Positions 35,514-45,216 of a DNA stretch of 64,000 nt are shown piece after piece (position 1 is the stretch's first letter; every line of letters begins with the position of its first letter). The stretch lies in the NCBI RefSeq assembly GCF_029714205.1, contig NZ_CP121648.1, forward strand, positions 3,915,001 through 3,979,000. Reading direction: 5' to 3'. The notes under the pieces are model-generated. The model did no database searches, had not been told where the DNA came from, and was given only the letters and a program-made list of their open reading frames with translations. The position numbers were made by a program, and so were the translations under genes. This DNA is from Methylobacterium sp. CB376. Lineage in GTDB: Bacteria > Pseudomonadota > Alphaproteobacteria > Rhizobiales > Beijerinckiaceae.

Positions 35514-35585
35514 GGATCATCCCAAATCCGATTGATCCCTTCGGGATAGCGGATGTGGGCTTCGCTCACGCGCCGCGCGGGCTTG
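35514..35585. repeat. Dispersed palindromic intergenic repeat, copy 3 (short form)
   Basis: Only the second module is present: AATCCGATTGATCCCTTC, GGGATAGCGGATGTGGG and CTTCGCTCACGCGCCGCGCG, with a few mismatches to the other copies. It overlaps the 3-prime end of the DapA-family gene, providing its last codons (encoding ASPRGA) and its stop. Confidence 0.85.
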
Positions 35586-36486
35586 CGGCCGGGCGATGCT
35601 CCAGGGCGCGGCGCACGGTCGCCTCGACTTGCGCCCGGCGGGATCCCGCCAGCGGGAGGCGCGGCGCCCGCACGTGCTCCGTCGAGCCGAGCGCGATCGC
35701 CTCCGCGAGCTTGATGTTCTGGACCAGATAGGTCGAAACGTCGAGGTCGAGGAGCGGCCGGAACCAGCGGTAGAGCGCGAGCGCCTCGGCGAGGCGCCCC
35801 GTCCGCAGCAGCCGGTAGAGCGCCACCGTCTCGCGCGGGAAGGCGCAGACCAGGCCCGCCACCCAGCCGACCGCCCCGACCGTGAGCGCCTCCAGGGCGA
35901 GGTTGTCGACGCCGGTGAGGATCGCGTAGCGGTCGCCCAGATGGTTGATGATCTCGGTGGTGCGCCGGATGTCGTCGGAGGATTCCTTGATCGCCACGAA
36001 GCGCGGATCCGCGGCGAGTTCCGCCATGATCCGCGGCGTGACGTCGACCCGGTAGGCGACCCGGTTCGAGTAGATCATCACCGGCAGGTCGCCGGCCGCC
36101 GCCACCGCCCGCAGCGTCGCGACCGTCTCGGCCTCGTCGGTGTGGTAGATCGGGCTCGGCACCACCATCAGGCCGGAGGCGCCGGCCCGGGCGGCGCGCG
36201 ACGCCAGCGCGCAGGCCTCGCGCGTGCCCGCCTCCGAGACGGTGAGGAGGACGGGCCGGCCGCCCGCCACGCCCTGGGCGGTCCTGAGCACCGCGAGCCG
36301 CTCGTCCTGCGACAGCATCGGGCCCTCGCCGAGGGAGCCGCAGACGATCAGCCCGTCGCAGCCCGCCTCCAGCTGGAGCGCGAAGCAGCGCTCCATCTCG
36401 GCGTGATCGAGGTCCCCGTCGGGCGTGAACTTGGTCGTGACCGCGGGGAGGACACCGGTCCACATCGTGAGCGTCTCCTGTGACAA
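35566..36486 (-). CDS. Dihydrodipicolinate synthase / N-acetylneuraminate lyase family protein
   Basis: A 306-residue TIM-barrel aldolase of the DapA/NanA superfamily. Visible sites: the GTTGE-equivalent loop CGSLGEGPMLS, the catalytic-tyrosine region PVMIYSNRVAYRVD, and the Schiff-base lysine in FVAIKESSDDIRR. Superfamily members condense or split pyruvate with an aldehyde. It is the last gene of the ABC transporter operon, so it probably acts on the imported compound; it is unlikely to be the biosynthetic DapA because of that context and of the SLGE variant. Its final codons come from the dispersed repeat. Confidence 0.87.
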   Translation of the reverse strand: MSQETLTMWTGVLPAVTTKFTPDGDLDHAEMERCFALQLEAGCDGLIVCGSLGEGPMLSQDERLAVLRTAQGVAGGRPVLLTVSEAGTREACALASRAARAGASGLMVVPSPIYHTDEAETVATLRAVAAAGDLPVMIYSNRVAYRVDVTPRIMAELAADPRFVAIKESSDDIRRTTEIINHLGDRYAILTGVDNLALEALTVGAVGWVAGLVCAFPRETVALYRLLRTGRLAEALALYRWFRPLLDLDVSTYLVQNIKLAEAIALGSTEHVRAPRLPLAGSRRAQVEATVRRALEHRPAASPRGA

Positions 36487-36525
36487 GGGCGGGAGGGAGC
36501 GGCACCCCGGCGAGGGGGCGCCGCC

Positions 36526-37524
36526 TCAGGCGGCCTCGGCGGGCGAGGCCGCCTGCGCGGGGCGGGACCGGGCCTGCGCGCCCGGCCTTCGCCGCGGCAC
36601 GGCCCGGTGCAGCATCTCGCCGACGACGCCGCGCCGGAAGAACGAGACGCAGAGGATGAAGATCAGGCCGATCACCACCGTGACGAGGTCGCCCAGGGTC
36701 GCAAGGTAGTTCTGCAGGCCGACGACCAGCGCCGCCCCGACGAGCGGCCCGAACAGGGTGCCGACGCCGCCGAGCAGCGTCATCAGCACCACCTCGGTCG
36801 AGGTGTGGAGCGAGACGTCGTTGAGGGAGACGAGCTGGAACACCAGGGCCTTGAGGGCGCCCGCGGCGCCCGCCACGGCCGCCGAGAGCACGAAGGCGAT
36901 GAGCTTGAAGCGGTCGGTCTCGTAGCCGAGGGAGGTCGCGCGCGCCTCGTTGTCCCGCACCGCCTGCAGGATCCGCCCGAAGGGCGAGTGGACGACCCGG
37001 TACACGAACAGGAAGCCCGCCGCGAACAGAGCCAGCGTCAGGTAGTACATCGCCGTGTCGGAGGAGAGCGCCACCAGCCCGAACAGGCTGCCGCGCGGGA
37101 TGCCCTGCAGGCCGTCCTCGCCCCCGGTCCAGCGCAGCTGCACCGCCAGGAAGGACACGACCTGCGACAGGGCGAGGGTGATCATCGCGAAGGAGATGCC
37201 CCGCCGCCGGATCGCGAGGCCGCCGATCACCAAGCCGGCGAGGGCCGCGGCGAGCACCCCGGCGAGGAAGGCCGCCGGCATGCCGAGCGGATGGCTGCCG
37301 AGGCGGATCATCAGGGCCCCGGTGACGTAGCCGGCGGTGCCCAGGAAGGCGGCGTGCGCGAAGGAGACCAGCCCGGTGAAGCCGAGCAGCAGGTTGAAGG
37401 CGCAGGCGAACAGCCCGTAGCACATCACCTTCATGACGAAGACCGGGTAGATCAGGTGCGGCACGAACGGCACCGCGAGCGCCGCGGCGACGAGGGCGGC
37501 GAACAGGCGCAGGGTCGTCGGCAT
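36526..37524 (-). CDS. Branched-chain amino acid type ABC permease (LivM family)
   Basis: A 332-residue permease with about nine or ten predicted spans. Family landmarks include NLLLGFTGLVSFAHAAFLG near residue 45 and the coupling region FGRILQAVRDNEARATSLGY. It pairs with the LivH-type permease encoded just upstream with 12 bp between them. The C-terminal tail is long and Arg/Ala-rich. The system imports a hydrophobic amino acid, amide or short acid; the aldolase gene at the operon end hints at a non-amino-acid substrate. Confidence 0.88.
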   Translation of the reverse strand: MPTTLRLFAALVAAALAVPFVPHLIYPVFVMKVMCYGLFACAFNLLLGFTGLVSFAHAAFLGTAGYVTGALMIRLGSHPLGMPAAFLAGVLAAALAGLVIGGLAIRRRGISFAMITLALSQVVSFLAVQLRWTGGEDGLQGIPRGSLFGLVALSSDTAMYYLTLALFAAGFLFVYRVVHSPFGRILQAVRDNEARATSLGYETDRFKLIAFVLSAAVAGAAGALKALVFQLVSLNDVSLHTSTEVVLMTLLGGVGTLFGPLVGAALVVGLQNYLATLGDLVTVVIGLIFILCVSFFRRGVVGEMLHRAVPRRRPGAQARSRPAQAASPAEAA

Positions 37525-37536
37525 CGCGCGTCCCCC

Positions 37537-38442
37537 TCAGGCTTCGCGGCCGAACAGGCCGGCCGGGCGCAGCAGCAGCACCAGGGCCATGATCACGAAG
37601 ATCACCACCGTGGAGGCCTCCGGGTAGACGACCTTGGTGACGCCCTCGACGAGGCCGAGCCCCAGGCCCGTGACCATCGCGCCCAGGATCGAGCCGAGGC
37701 CGCCGATCACCACGACCGCGAACACGATGTTGAGGATGCTGCCGCCCATCAGCGGGGTCACCTGCATGATCGGGGCGGCGAGCACGCCCGCGAGCCCCGC
37801 CAGGGCGACCCCGAAGCCGTAGGCCAGCGTGATCATCAGCGGCACGTTGATGCCGAAGGCCTGGAGCAGGCGCGGATTCTCGGTCCCGGCCCGCAGGTAG
37901 GCGCCGAGCCGCGTGCGCTCGAAGGCGTACCAGGTGGAGAGGCAGATCAGCAGCGAGGCGCCGACCACGAAGACCCGGTACTTCGGGAGCAGCATGAAGC
38001 CGACATCGACCGGCCCCTGGAGCGATTCGGGCGGCTCGTAGCCCTGGCCCGAGACCCCGTAGGCGTGGCGGAACAGCCCCTCGGTCACCAGGGCGACCCC
38101 GAAGGTCAGGAGCAGGCCGTAGAGGTGGTCGAGATGGGAGAGGCGCCGCAGCAGCAGGCGCTCGACCGCCATGCCGAGGGCCGCGACGCAGAGGGGCGCC
38201 ACGAGGAGGGCCGGCCAGAAGCCGATCTGGAATTCGGGCATGCCCAGCCAGGGACCGACCTGCGTCAGGCCGATCCAGGCCAGGAATGCCGCCATCATGA
38301 ACTGCGCGCCGTGCGTGAAGTTGATGATGTTGAGCAGGCCGAAGATGATCGCGAGTCCCATGCTCAGCATCGCGTAGAAGCAGCCGGCGATGAGCCCGAT
38401 CGTGACCTGAGCGAGGGCGCTCTGCAGCGTGATGTCCGGCAT
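37537..38442 (-). CDS. Branched-chain amino acid type ABC permease (LivH family)
   Basis: A 301-residue permease of the LivH type, starting MPDITLQSALAQVTIGLIAG, with eight or so spans. Typical motifs are GLLNIINFTHGAQFMMAAF near residue 35 and the conserved AYGFGVALAGLAGVLAAPI late in the protein. It follows the binding-protein gene after 55 bp and precedes LivM, the normal order in this family of importers. Confidence 0.9.
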   Translation of the reverse strand: MPDITLQSALAQVTIGLIAGCFYAMLSMGLAIIFGLLNIINFTHGAQFMMAAFLAWIGLTQVGPWLGMPEFQIGFWPALLVAPLCVAALGMAVERLLLRRLSHLDHLYGLLLTFGVALVTEGLFRHAYGVSGQGYEPPESLQGPVDVGFMLLPKYRVFVVGASLLICLSTWYAFERTRLGAYLRAGTENPRLLQAFGINVPLMITLAYGFGVALAGLAGVLAAPIMQVTPLMGGSILNIVFAVVVIGGLGSILGAMVTGLGLGLVEGVTKVVYPEASTVVIFVIMALVLLLRPAGLFGREA

Positions 38443-38497
38443 CGGGAGGCTCCGGCGTGGCGGGCGGGGTGCCGGCGCGGCGCGCCGGCGCGCGGGG

Positions 38498-39721
38498 TCA
38501 GCCCCGGGCGTTGAGGGGGCAGGCGTCGCTCGGCTTCGGATAGACGTCCTCGCCCTTGAGCACCGCCTTGACGGTGTAGAAGTCCCAGTCGCGCTTCGAC
38601 TCGGAGGGCTTCTTGACCTGGAGCAGCAGCAGGTCGTGCACCAGGGCGCCGTCCGCGCGCAGGCGGCCGTTGCGGATCACCGCGTCGTCGATCGTCATGG
38701 TCCGCAGCTTCGCCATCACGGCGCCGGCCTCGTCGGTGCCGGCGGCCTCGATCGCCCGCAGGTAGCTCAGCACCGCCGAGTAGACCGCCGCCTGCGAGGC
38801 GCTCGGCATCCGCTTCGTGCGTGCGAAGTAGGTCTCCGCGAAGGCGCGCGAGCGCGCGTCGAAGTCCCAGTAGAAGGCCTCGGTGAGGTACATGCCCTCG
38901 GCCTTGGCGAGGCCGAGGCTCCTCACGTCCGTGATGTAGGTGAGGAGCGGCGCGATGACCTGCTTGTCGCCGCGGCCGATGCCGTACTCGGCGGCCTGCT
39001 TGATGGCGTTGATGGTGTCGGCCCCGGCATTGGCGAGGGCGATCACCTGGGCGCCGGTGGCCTGGGCCTTCAGCATGTAGGAGGAGAAGTCGCCTCCCGG
39101 GAAGGGATGGCGCGAGGTGCCCAGCACCTTGCCGCCCCCGGCCTCCACCACCGCGGCGGCGTCGCGCTCCAGCGAGTGGCCGAACGTGTAGTCCGCCGTC
39201 ACGAAGTACCAGGATGTGCGGCCGGCCCGGAGCAGCGCCTTGGCGGTGCCGGCGGCGAGCGCGGCGGTGTTGACCATCCACTGCGCGCTGAGCGGCGAGC
39301 ACTTGTCGGTGATCGCCGCCATGGCGACGCCCGCCGAGAGCATCGTCACCCGGTTCTTCTGGCGGGCGATCTCCATCACGGCGAGCGCCGTGGAGGAGGT
39401 CGGGAAATCGGCGATCATGTCGACCTTGCCCTGGTCGAACCACTCGCGGGCGAGGTTCGCGGCGATGTCGGGCTTGTTCTGGTGGTCGGCCGCGACCAGT
39501 TCGACCGGGGCGCCGAGCACCTTGCCGCCGACCTCGTCGATGGCGATCTGGGCCGCCACCGCGGAGCCGCGGCCGGTGAAGTCCGCGTAGATCCCCGACA
39601 TGTCGGTGAGGATGCCGACCTTCACGACGCCGTCGCTGACCGCCTCGGCGGCCCGCCCGCCCGCGGCCGCGAAGGCCGCGAGCGAGAGCCCCAGCGCGTA
39701 TCCGATGAACCGCGACCGCAT
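38498..39721 (-). CDS. ABC transporter substrate-binding protein (LivK/Peripla_BP_6 family)
   Basis: A 407-residue periplasmic binding protein with a Sec signal peptide (MRSRFIGYALGLSLAAFAAA, cleavage probably near AEA at 26). The mature protein begins VSDGVVKVGILTDMSGIYAD, the family fingerprint, and has the bilobed layout with AGRTSWYFVTADYTFGHSLE and MLKAQATGAQVIALANAGAD between lobes. Proteins of this subgroup bind branched amino acids, amides, aromatic acids or urea. It lies between the ATPase and permease genes of the operon. Confidence 0.9.
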   Translation of the reverse strand: MRSRFIGYALGLSLAAFAAAGGRAAEAVSDGVVKVGILTDMSGIYADFTGRGSAVAAQIAIDEVGGKVLGAPVELVAADHQNKPDIAANLAREWFDQGKVDMIADFPTSSTALAVMEIARQKNRVTMLSAGVAMAAITDKCSPLSAQWMVNTAALAAGTAKALLRAGRTSWYFVTADYTFGHSLERDAAAVVEAGGGKVLGTSRHPFPGGDFSSYMLKAQATGAQVIALANAGADTINAIKQAAEYGIGRGDKQVIAPLLTYITDVRSLGLAKAEGMYLTEAFYWDFDARSRAFAETYFARTKRMPSASQAAVYSAVLSYLRAIEAAGTDEAGAVMAKLRTMTIDDAVIRNGRLRADGALVHDLLLLQVKKPSESKRDWDFYTVKAVLKGEDVYPKPSDACPLNARG

Positions 39722-39781
39722 TCCCGCCTCCTGTGACCCCGGCCTGCCGCCGGTCCCGTCCCGATATCCCTCCTGCCGGCC

Positions 39782-40492
39782 TCAGACGCCGAGGAGCTGC
39801 GCGACCTCCTCCTCCCGCGCGGCGACCGCCTCGGCCGGGATCTCCGCGGCGACGCGGCCGTGCTCCACCACGTAGTGGCGGTCGGCGAGGGAGCGGGCGA
39901 AGTGGAAGTTCTGCTCGACGAGCACGATGGTGAAGCCGCGGCTCTTGAGCAGCGCCACCGCCCGCCCCAGCGCCTCGACGATCACCGGCGCGAGACCCTC
40001 GGTGATCTCGTCGAGGAGCAGGATCCGGGCGCCGGTGACGAGGATGCGGCCGAGGGCCAGCATCTGCTGCTCGCCCCCCGAGAGCTGCCCGCCATAGCTG
40101 TCCTGCCGCTCGGCGAGGTTGGGAAAGAGGCCCAGCACCTCGGGCAGCGCGAGACCCTGCGTCCCGAGCCGGGGCAGGAGGGTGAGGTTCTCGCGGGTGG
40201 TCAGCGTCCGGTAGACGCCGCGCTCCTCCGGGCAGTAGCCGATCCCCAGGCGGGCGATGCGGTGGGGCGGGCGCTGGATCACCTCCTCGCCCCGCACCCG
40301 CACCGAGCCGGCCCGCCGGTCGGTGAGGCCGAGGATCGCCCTCAGGGCGGTGGTGCGCCCCGCGCCGTTGCGGCCGATCAGCGTGACGCACTCGCCCTCG
40401 CGCACCGTGAGCGACATGCCGAACAGGGCTTGGCTCTCGCCGTACCAGGCTTCCAGGTCGCGGGCCTCCAGGACGACCGGGCGCTCAGCCAT
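39782..40492 (-). CDS. ABC transporter ATP-binding protein (LivF family)
   Basis: A 236-residue ATPase with Walker A TLIGRNGAGRTTALRAI (an unusual Arg where Lys is the rule: GAGRTT rather than GAGKTT), signature QLSGGEQQMLALGRIL, Walker B ILLLDEITEGLAP and switch histidine region IVLVEQNFHFA. The Lys-to-Arg change in the P-loop would normally weaken ATP binding, so check it; the partner LivG subunit has an intact site. It overlaps livG-type gene by eight bases. Confidence 0.88.
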   Translation of the reverse strand: MAERPVVLEARDLEAWYGESQALFGMSLTVREGECVTLIGRNGAGRTTALRAILGLTDRRAGSVRVRGEEVIQRPPHRIARLGIGYCPEERGVYRTLTTRENLTLLPRLGTQGLALPEVLGLFPNLAERQDSYGGQLSGGEQQMLALGRILVTGARILLLDEITEGLAPVIVEALGRAVALLKSRGFTIVLVEQNFHFARSLADRHYVVEHGRVAAEIPAEAVAAREEEVAQLLGV

Positions 40493-41237
40493 GCCCGCCT
40501 CCCAGGTAGGCGGCCCGCACCGCGCCGTCGCGCGAGACCTGCGCGTAGCTGCCCTCGGCCAGGATCTCCCCGCGCTGCAGCACCGTGATCGTGTCGCAGA
40601 GGTCGGCCACGACCGACATGTTGTGCTCGACCATCACGACCGTCCGGCCCTGCGCCGCCCCGCGGATCAGGTCCTTGACCCGGGCGACGTCCTCGACGGC
40701 CATGCCCTGGGTCGGCTCGTCGAGGAGCAGGACGGGCGGGTCGAGCGCGAGGGTGGTGGCGAGTTCCAGGGTGCGCTTGCGCCCGTAGGGCAGGTCGGCG
40801 GCGGGCATCTCGGCCGCGTCGGCGAGGCCGACCTCGCCGAGCAGGTCGAGCACCTTCCCGTCGAGCGCCGCCAGGGAGGCGCAGGAGCGCCAGAAGCAGT
40901 ACTGCGTGCCGAGCCGCCGCTGCAGGGCCACCCGGACGTTCTCCCGCACGCTCAGGTGCGGGAAGGTGGCGGAGATCTGGAAGGAGCGCACGAGCCCCCG
41001 GCGCGCCGTGGCCGCCGGGCCTTCCCGCGTGATGTCCCGGCCCTCGTAGAGGATGCGCCCGCTCGTCGGCGCGACGAACTTGCTCAGGAGGTTGAACACC
41101 GTCGTCTTGCCGGCGCCGTTCGGGCCGATCAGGGCGTGGATGCTGCCGCGCCGCACCCGCAGGTCGAGGCCGCGCACGGCCGTGAACCCGCCGAAGGACT
41201 TCGTCAGACCCACTGTCTCCAGGGCGAGGACGACCAC
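40485..41237 (-). CDS. ABC transporter ATP-binding protein (LivG family)
   Basis: A 250-residue ATPase, first gene of the transporter operon. Walker A is [17 protein letters not shown]; the helical LivG-type insertion follows ([20 protein letters not shown]); Walker B is [14 protein letters not shown] and the switch histidine is in [11 protein letters not shown]. The signature motif is degenerate: [18 protein letters not shown], common in LivG proteins. It faces a GntR regulator across a 198-bp region with AT-rich palindromes. Confidence 0.9.
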   Translation of the reverse strand: MVVLALETVGLTKSFGGFTAVRGLDLRVRRGSIHALIGPNGAGKTTVFNLLSKFVAPTSGRILYEGRDITREGPAATARRGLVRSFQISATFPHLSVRENVRVALQRRLGTQYCFWRSCASLAALDGKVLDLLGEVGLADAAEMPAADLPYGRKRTLELATTLALDPPVLLLDEPTQGMAVEDVARVKDLIRGAAQGRTVVMVEHNMSVVADLCDTITVLQRGEILAEGSYAQVSRDGAVRAAYLGGGHG

Positions 41238-41266
41238 GGCCGGGCTCCTTGTCGAGGTCGATTCGT

Positions 41267-41282
41267 AGATTGTATAAAATCT
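41267..41282. promoter_or_regulatory. Candidate GntR operator upstream of the transporter operon
   Basis: AGATTGTATAAAATCT is a palindrome with a single mismatched pair, 30 bp before the LivG-type start and alone in a GC-rich region. FCD-type GntR proteins bind short AT-rich palindromes of this kind, and a member is encoded divergently. Confidence 0.6.
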
Positions 41283-41320
41283 GCACCGCGGTCAACAGCC
41301 GCGCCGCGGCGCAAGTCCCC

Positions 41321-41372
41321 AGGGCCGCGTCACCAAGGCCGCGTCACCAAGGCCGCGTCACCGAGGCCGCGC
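41321..41372. repeat. 14-bp tandem repeat in the divergent promoter region
   Basis: Three consecutive units of AAGGCCGCGTCACC (first with one mismatch) and a partial fourth. It sits between the two candidate GntR sites. No function is apparent. Confidence 0.8.
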
Positions 41373-41401
41373 GCCGCGCCGGCCCTGGCGCGAGGCCGGC
41401 G

Positions 41402-41417
41402 AGATGTATAATTTATC
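41402..41417. promoter_or_regulatory. Second AT-rich site upstream of the GntR gene
   Basis: AGATGTATAATTTATC resembles the palindrome at 41267 (shared AGAT-TATAA core) and lies 19 bp before the GTG start of the GntR gene, so it may serve autoregulation or simply be its -10 region. Confidence 0.45.
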
Positions 41418-41435
41418 CGCCATGGAGCGCGTCAC

Positions 41436-42155
41436 GTGAGTTCGGGGACCACCCCGCCGCCCTCAGGCCCCCGGCCCCCGGCCAGGGGGGAGCAGCTGCG
41501 CCACCGCACGGTCTCGGCGGCCGTGGCCGACGCTCTGCGCCAGCGCATCCTCGGCGGCGCGTTGCGCCCCGGGACGCAGCTGCGCCAGGACGCGCTGGCG
41601 GAGGAGTTCGGCATCAGCCGCATCCCGGTCCGGGAGGCGCTGCTGCAGCTCGAAGCGAGCGGCCTCGTCAGGATCGTGCCGCACCGGGGAGCGGTCGTCT
41701 CGGGCCTCTCGGTCGAGGAGATCGAGGACGTGTTCCAGCTGCGCGCCCTGCTGGAGCCGCAGCTGCTGATCCTGTCGGCGCGCGGCCTGACGGCGGAGGA
41801 TTACCGGGACTTGCGGGCCCTGCTCGGCGAGTACAAGGCGGCGCTCTGCGCCGAGCGGATCGACCTCTGGGGCGAGCTGAACCGGCGCTTCCACCTCGGC
41901 CTCTTGCGCCACGCGGGGCGGCCGCGCTCCCTCGGCATCGTCTCCGGCCTGCTTCAGGATTGCGACAGGCCGACCCGGCTGCAACTCTCCCTTACCGGCG
42001 ACGTGGCGCGGGCGGACCGCGAGCACACGACCCTGCTCGACCTCTGCGAGGCAGGCGAGGTCGTGGCCGCCGCCGCCCTGCTGCGGTCCCACATCGAGCA
42101 TGCGGGCCGGGCGCTGATCGGGCTCTACCGCAGCGTCGAGGCGGCGGGCGCCTGA
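41436..42155 (+). CDS. GntR-family regulator, FadR/FCD subfamily
   Basis: A 239-residue regulator with GTG start. The N-terminal winged helix reads [20 protein letters not shown] and [20 protein letters not shown]; the C-terminal all-helical FCD domain has [17 protein letters not shown], the ligand-linked NRRFHLGLL and a late [16 protein letters not shown] histidine. Such proteins sense small carboxylic acids. It is divergent from the Liv-type operon and very likely its regulator, binding the AT-rich palindromes in the shared region. Confidence 0.9.
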   Translation: MSSGTTPPPSGPRPPARGEQLRHRTVSAAVADALRQRILGGALRPGTQLRQDALAEEFGISRIPVREALLQLEASGLVRIVPHRGAVVSGLSVEEIEDVFQLRALLEPQLLILSARGLTAEDYRDLRALLGEYKAALCAERIDLWGELNRRFHLGLLRHAGRPRSLGIVSGLLQDCDRPTRLQLSLTGDVARADREHTTLLDLCEAGEVVAAAALLRSHIEHAGRALIGLYRSVEAAGA

Positions 42156-42240
42156 CCCGCCGCGCGCCGCGGCCGGAGGCCGCCCGCGGGTCGGCCGCCG
42201 CCTTCGCGGGCGCGCCGGTCGGCGCGCGCGAATCGGCCGC

Positions 42241-44091
42241 TCAGCCGAGCGCCTCGCCGAAGATGGAGGCGCCCGCATCCGCCGCGCCGACCGCCGCCCG
42301 GAAGGCCCCGAACAGCTCGCGGCCGATCCCGACATGGGAGGCGGCGAGGTCCGCGGTCGCGGGCGCGCGCGCCGCCCACTCGGCCGGCGGCACCAGCACC
42401 TCCAGCCGCCCGGCCGGGGCGTCGACGCGCACCACGTCCCCGTCGCGGATCCGGGCGATCGGCCCGCCCTCCGCCGCCTCGGGGGTGACGTGGATGGCCG
42501 AGGGCACCTTGCCGGAGGCGCCCGAGAGGCGGCCGTCCGTGACCAGCGCGACCCGGTGGCCGCGGTCCTGCAGCACGCCGAGCGGCGGCATCAGCTTGTG
42601 CAGTTCCGGCATGCCGTTCGCCTTCGGGCCCTGGAAGCGCACCACCGCCACCACGTCGCCCCGAAGCTCGCCCGCCCGGAAGGCCGCCTGCAGCGCCTCC
42701 TGCGAGTGGAACACCCGCGCGGGCGCCTCGATCACCTGCCGCTCGGGCGCCACCGCCGAGGTCTTGATCACCGCGCGGCCGAGATTGCCCGCCAGCACGG
42801 CGAGGCCGCCGGTCGGCTGGAACGGCGCCGCCGCGCCCCGCAGCACGCCGGTCTCGCCGCTCTCCGCCGGGCCCTCCCGCCAGGCGAGGCCGCCCGCCTC
42901 GGTCAGCACCGGCTCGCGCGTGTAGGCGTGCAGCCCCGCCCCGAGCACGGTCTGCGCGTCCGCGTGCAGCAGCCCTTCGCCGAGGAGTTCGCGGATCACG
43001 AAGGGCATGCCGCCCGCCGCGTGGAAGTGGTTCACGTCCGCCGTGCCGTTCGGGTAGACGCGGGCGAGGAGCGGCGTCACCTCGGCGAGGTCGGAGAGGT
43101 CCTCCCAGGTCAGGGTGATGCCGGCCGCCGCCGCCATCGGCAGCAGGTGGAGCGTGTGGTTGGTCGAGCCGCCGGTCGCGTGCAGCCCCACGATCCCGTT
43201 CGCGAAGGCCCGCTCGTCCAGGAGCTGCCCGACCGGCAGGTACTCGTTGCCGAGCGCCGTGATGGCGAGGGCGCGCTGCGCGGCGGCCCGGGTCAGCGCG
43301 TCGCGCAAGGGCGTGTCCGGCGTGACGAAGGAGGCCCCGGGCAGGTGCAGGCCCATCATCTCCATCAGCATCTGGTTGGTGTTGGCCGTCCCGTAGAAGG
43401 TGCAGGTGCCCGGCCCGTGATAGGAGTCGGATTCGGCGGCGAGCAGGGCGTCGCGCCCCACCTTCCCCTCGGCGTAGAGCTGGCGGATCTTCGCCTTCTC
43501 GGGGTTGGGCAGGCCGCTCGTCATCGGGCCGGAGGGGATGAACACCGCCGGCAGGTGCCCGAAGGCGAGGGCGCCGATGACGAGGCCCGGCACGATCTTG
43601 TCGCAGATGCCGAGGAACACGGCGGCGTCGAAGGTCTGGTGCGAGAGGGCGACGGCGGTCGAGAGGGCGATGACGTCGCGCGAGAACAGGGAGAGTTCCA
43701 TGCCGGCCTCCCCCTGGGTGATGCCGTCGCACATGGCCGGCACGCCGCCCGCCACCAGGGCGACGCCGCCGGCCTCGCGGGCCGCCTCGCGCAGCAGGTC
43801 CGGGTAGCGCTCGTAGGGGCGGTGGGCCGAGAGCATGTCGTTGTAGGCGGTGACGATGCCGAGGCTGGCGCCCTGGCCGTCGCGCAGCATCGCCTTGTCG
43901 CCCGGGCCGCAGGCGGCGAAGCCGTGGGCCTGGTTGGCGCAGCCGAGGGCGCGGCGCCGGGGCGCGCGGGCCGCCTCCCCGGCGATGCGCTCCAGGTAGC
44001 GCGCGCGCCGGTCGCGGCTGCGCCGCGCGATCCGCTCCGTCACCTCGCCGAGGCGCGCGTGGAGGGGGGACGTTGGCTCAGATGTCGTCAC
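42241..44091 (-). CDS. edd: Phosphogluconate dehydratase
   Basis: A 616-residue IlvD/Edd-family dehydratase starting with GTG ([17 protein letters not shown]) after a GAGG site. Iron-sulfur ligand cysteines are visible in [32 protein letters not shown] and the [16 protein letters not shown] block that marks Edd rather than IlvD; the C-terminal [20 protein letters not shown] motif is conserved. It converts 6-phosphogluconate to KDPG in the Entner-Doudoroff pathway. No eda or zwf gene is beside it here; the next gene upstream is a degenerate sugar-kinase homologue. Confidence 0.93.
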   Translation of the reverse strand: MTTSEPTSPLHARLGEVTERIARRSRDRRARYLERIAGEAARAPRRRALGCANQAHGFAACGPGDKAMLRDGQGASLGIVTAYNDMLSAHRPYERYPDLLREAAREAGGVALVAGGVPAMCDGITQGEAGMELSLFSRDVIALSTAVALSHQTFDAAVFLGICDKIVPGLVIGALAFGHLPAVFIPSGPMTSGLPNPEKAKIRQLYAEGKVGRDALLAAESDSYHGPGTCTFYGTANTNQMLMEMMGLHLPGASFVTPDTPLRDALTRAAAQRALAITALGNEYLPVGQLLDERAFANGIVGLHATGGSTNHTLHLLPMAAAAGITLTWEDLSDLAEVTPLLARVYPNGTADVNHFHAAGGMPFVIRELLGEGLLHADAQTVLGAGLHAYTREPVLTEAGGLAWREGPAESGETGVLRGAAAPFQPTGGLAVLAGNLGRAVIKTSAVAPERQVIEAPARVFHSQEALQAAFRAGELRGDVVAVVRFQGPKANGMPELHKLMPPLGVLQDRGHRVALVTDGRLSGASGKVPSAIHVTPEAAEGGPIARIRDGDVVRVDAPAGRLEVLVPPAEWAARAPATADLAASHVGIGRELFGAFRAAVGAADAGASIFGEALG

Positions 44092-44313
44092 GACACGATC
44101 CTCGCGTTGCGGCGGCAGGGCGGCCCCTCCCGCGCGTCGAGATGAGACGCGGCCCGTCGCGCCGCCGATGCCCCGGACGGCCGCAAGATTCGCACCGCGC
44201 ACCCGATTTCCGTAACGTCATGGCGCGCGGGACGGAGTCAAGTCGATCGCCGCCATAGCACGGATCCGCGCGCGAGCCCCGCCGCGCCCCGTCGGCGTGC
44301 CGCGGGCCGGCGC

Positions 44314-45216
44314 TCAGGCCGGCGCGGCGCCCTCGGCGGCCTCCGGCCCGGCCGGCAGGCACGCCCTCGGCGCCGGGCGGGGCCGGGCGCGGCGGGCGGC
44401 GGGCTGCAGGCGCGCCTCCACCTCGGCCGCGCTCGGCAGTGCGGCGCCGTGCGGGGCGCAGGCCAGGGCCGAGGCGGCCCCCGCATAGGCCAGCAGGTCG
44501 CCGAGCGCCTCCGCGTCGAGTCCGGCGAGGCCCTCCCCCGTCATGCGCCCGGTCCGGAACAGCCGGGCCAGGAGGGCGGCCTGGAACATCTCGGCCGCCC
44601 CGGCCGCGGCGCTTGCCGGGGCCGGCAGGCTCACCGCGCAGCCGGGCGCGAAGGCGAGCGCGCCCCGCCCGGCCAGCGTCACCGTGACGAGCGAGGCGCC
44701 GCGTCCGAGGAGGAGCCAGGCGGCCTCGGCGGGCTCGAGACCGAGGGCGCGGCGCAGATCCTGGTCGCGGGCGGTCACGTGGTCGGCCGCCCGCAGGAGG
44801 CGCTCGGCCGGAGGAATGCCCGCCTCCGGCGCCCGCGCGACGGCGGGCAGGCCCAGGCTGACGCTGATGACCCGGCCGCCGGCCTCGCGCTCGGCCAGGG
44901 CCGCGTCCGCCCGCCCCGCCGGGCCCGCCGTCAGGGGCCCGACCCGGAACGCGATCGCCCGCACCTGCGCGGGCAGCGCCTCCTCCGAGCGCGGCAGCAC
45001 CGGAAGATCGTCGGCTTCATTCTCCGCATCCTCCGCGCGCGGCGCGGCCGCCTCGCCGGCCCCCTCGCGCAGAATCGCGGCGGGCACGCCGAGCCTCAGC
45101 AGCCCCGCCGCCAGGAGAACCGGCGACCCGCCCGCGAACGCCCTGCCTGCCGGGCCCGCGTGCGCGGCCGCCTCCTCCGCGCGCTCCCGGCGGGACTCGC
45201 CGCAGACGAGAATCAT
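44314..45216 (-). CDS. Degenerate PfkB/fructokinase-like protein
   Basis: A 300-residue protein whose start MILVCGESRRERAEEA and FAGGSPVLLAAGLLRLGVP match the opening of bacterial fructokinases. The catalytic C-terminal motif, normally VDTVGAGDTFQAALL, reads SAAAGAAEMFQAALLARL: the aspartate base is replaced by Glu, and the preceding conserved D-T and second Gly are lost. The substrate-side VDPNLR block is also changed. It is therefore probably not an active sugar kinase. An upstream ATG would add 12 residues. It is on the edd strand about 220 bp upstream and might regulate or stabilise carbon metabolism, but no role can be shown. Confidence 0.72.
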   Translation of the reverse strand: MILVCGESRRERAEEAAAHAGPAGRAFAGGSPVLLAAGLLRLGVPAAILREGAGEAAAPRAEDAENEADDLPVLPRSEEALPAQVRAIAFRVGPLTAGPAGRADAALAEREAGGRVISVSLGLPAVARAPEAGIPPAERLLRAADHVTARDQDLRRALGLEPAEAAWLLLGRGASLVTVTLAGRGALAFAPGCAVSLPAPASAAAGAAEMFQAALLARLFRTGRMTGEGLAGLDAEALGDLLAYAGAASALACAPHGAALPSAAEVEARLQPAARRARPRPAPRACLPAGPEAAEGAAPA

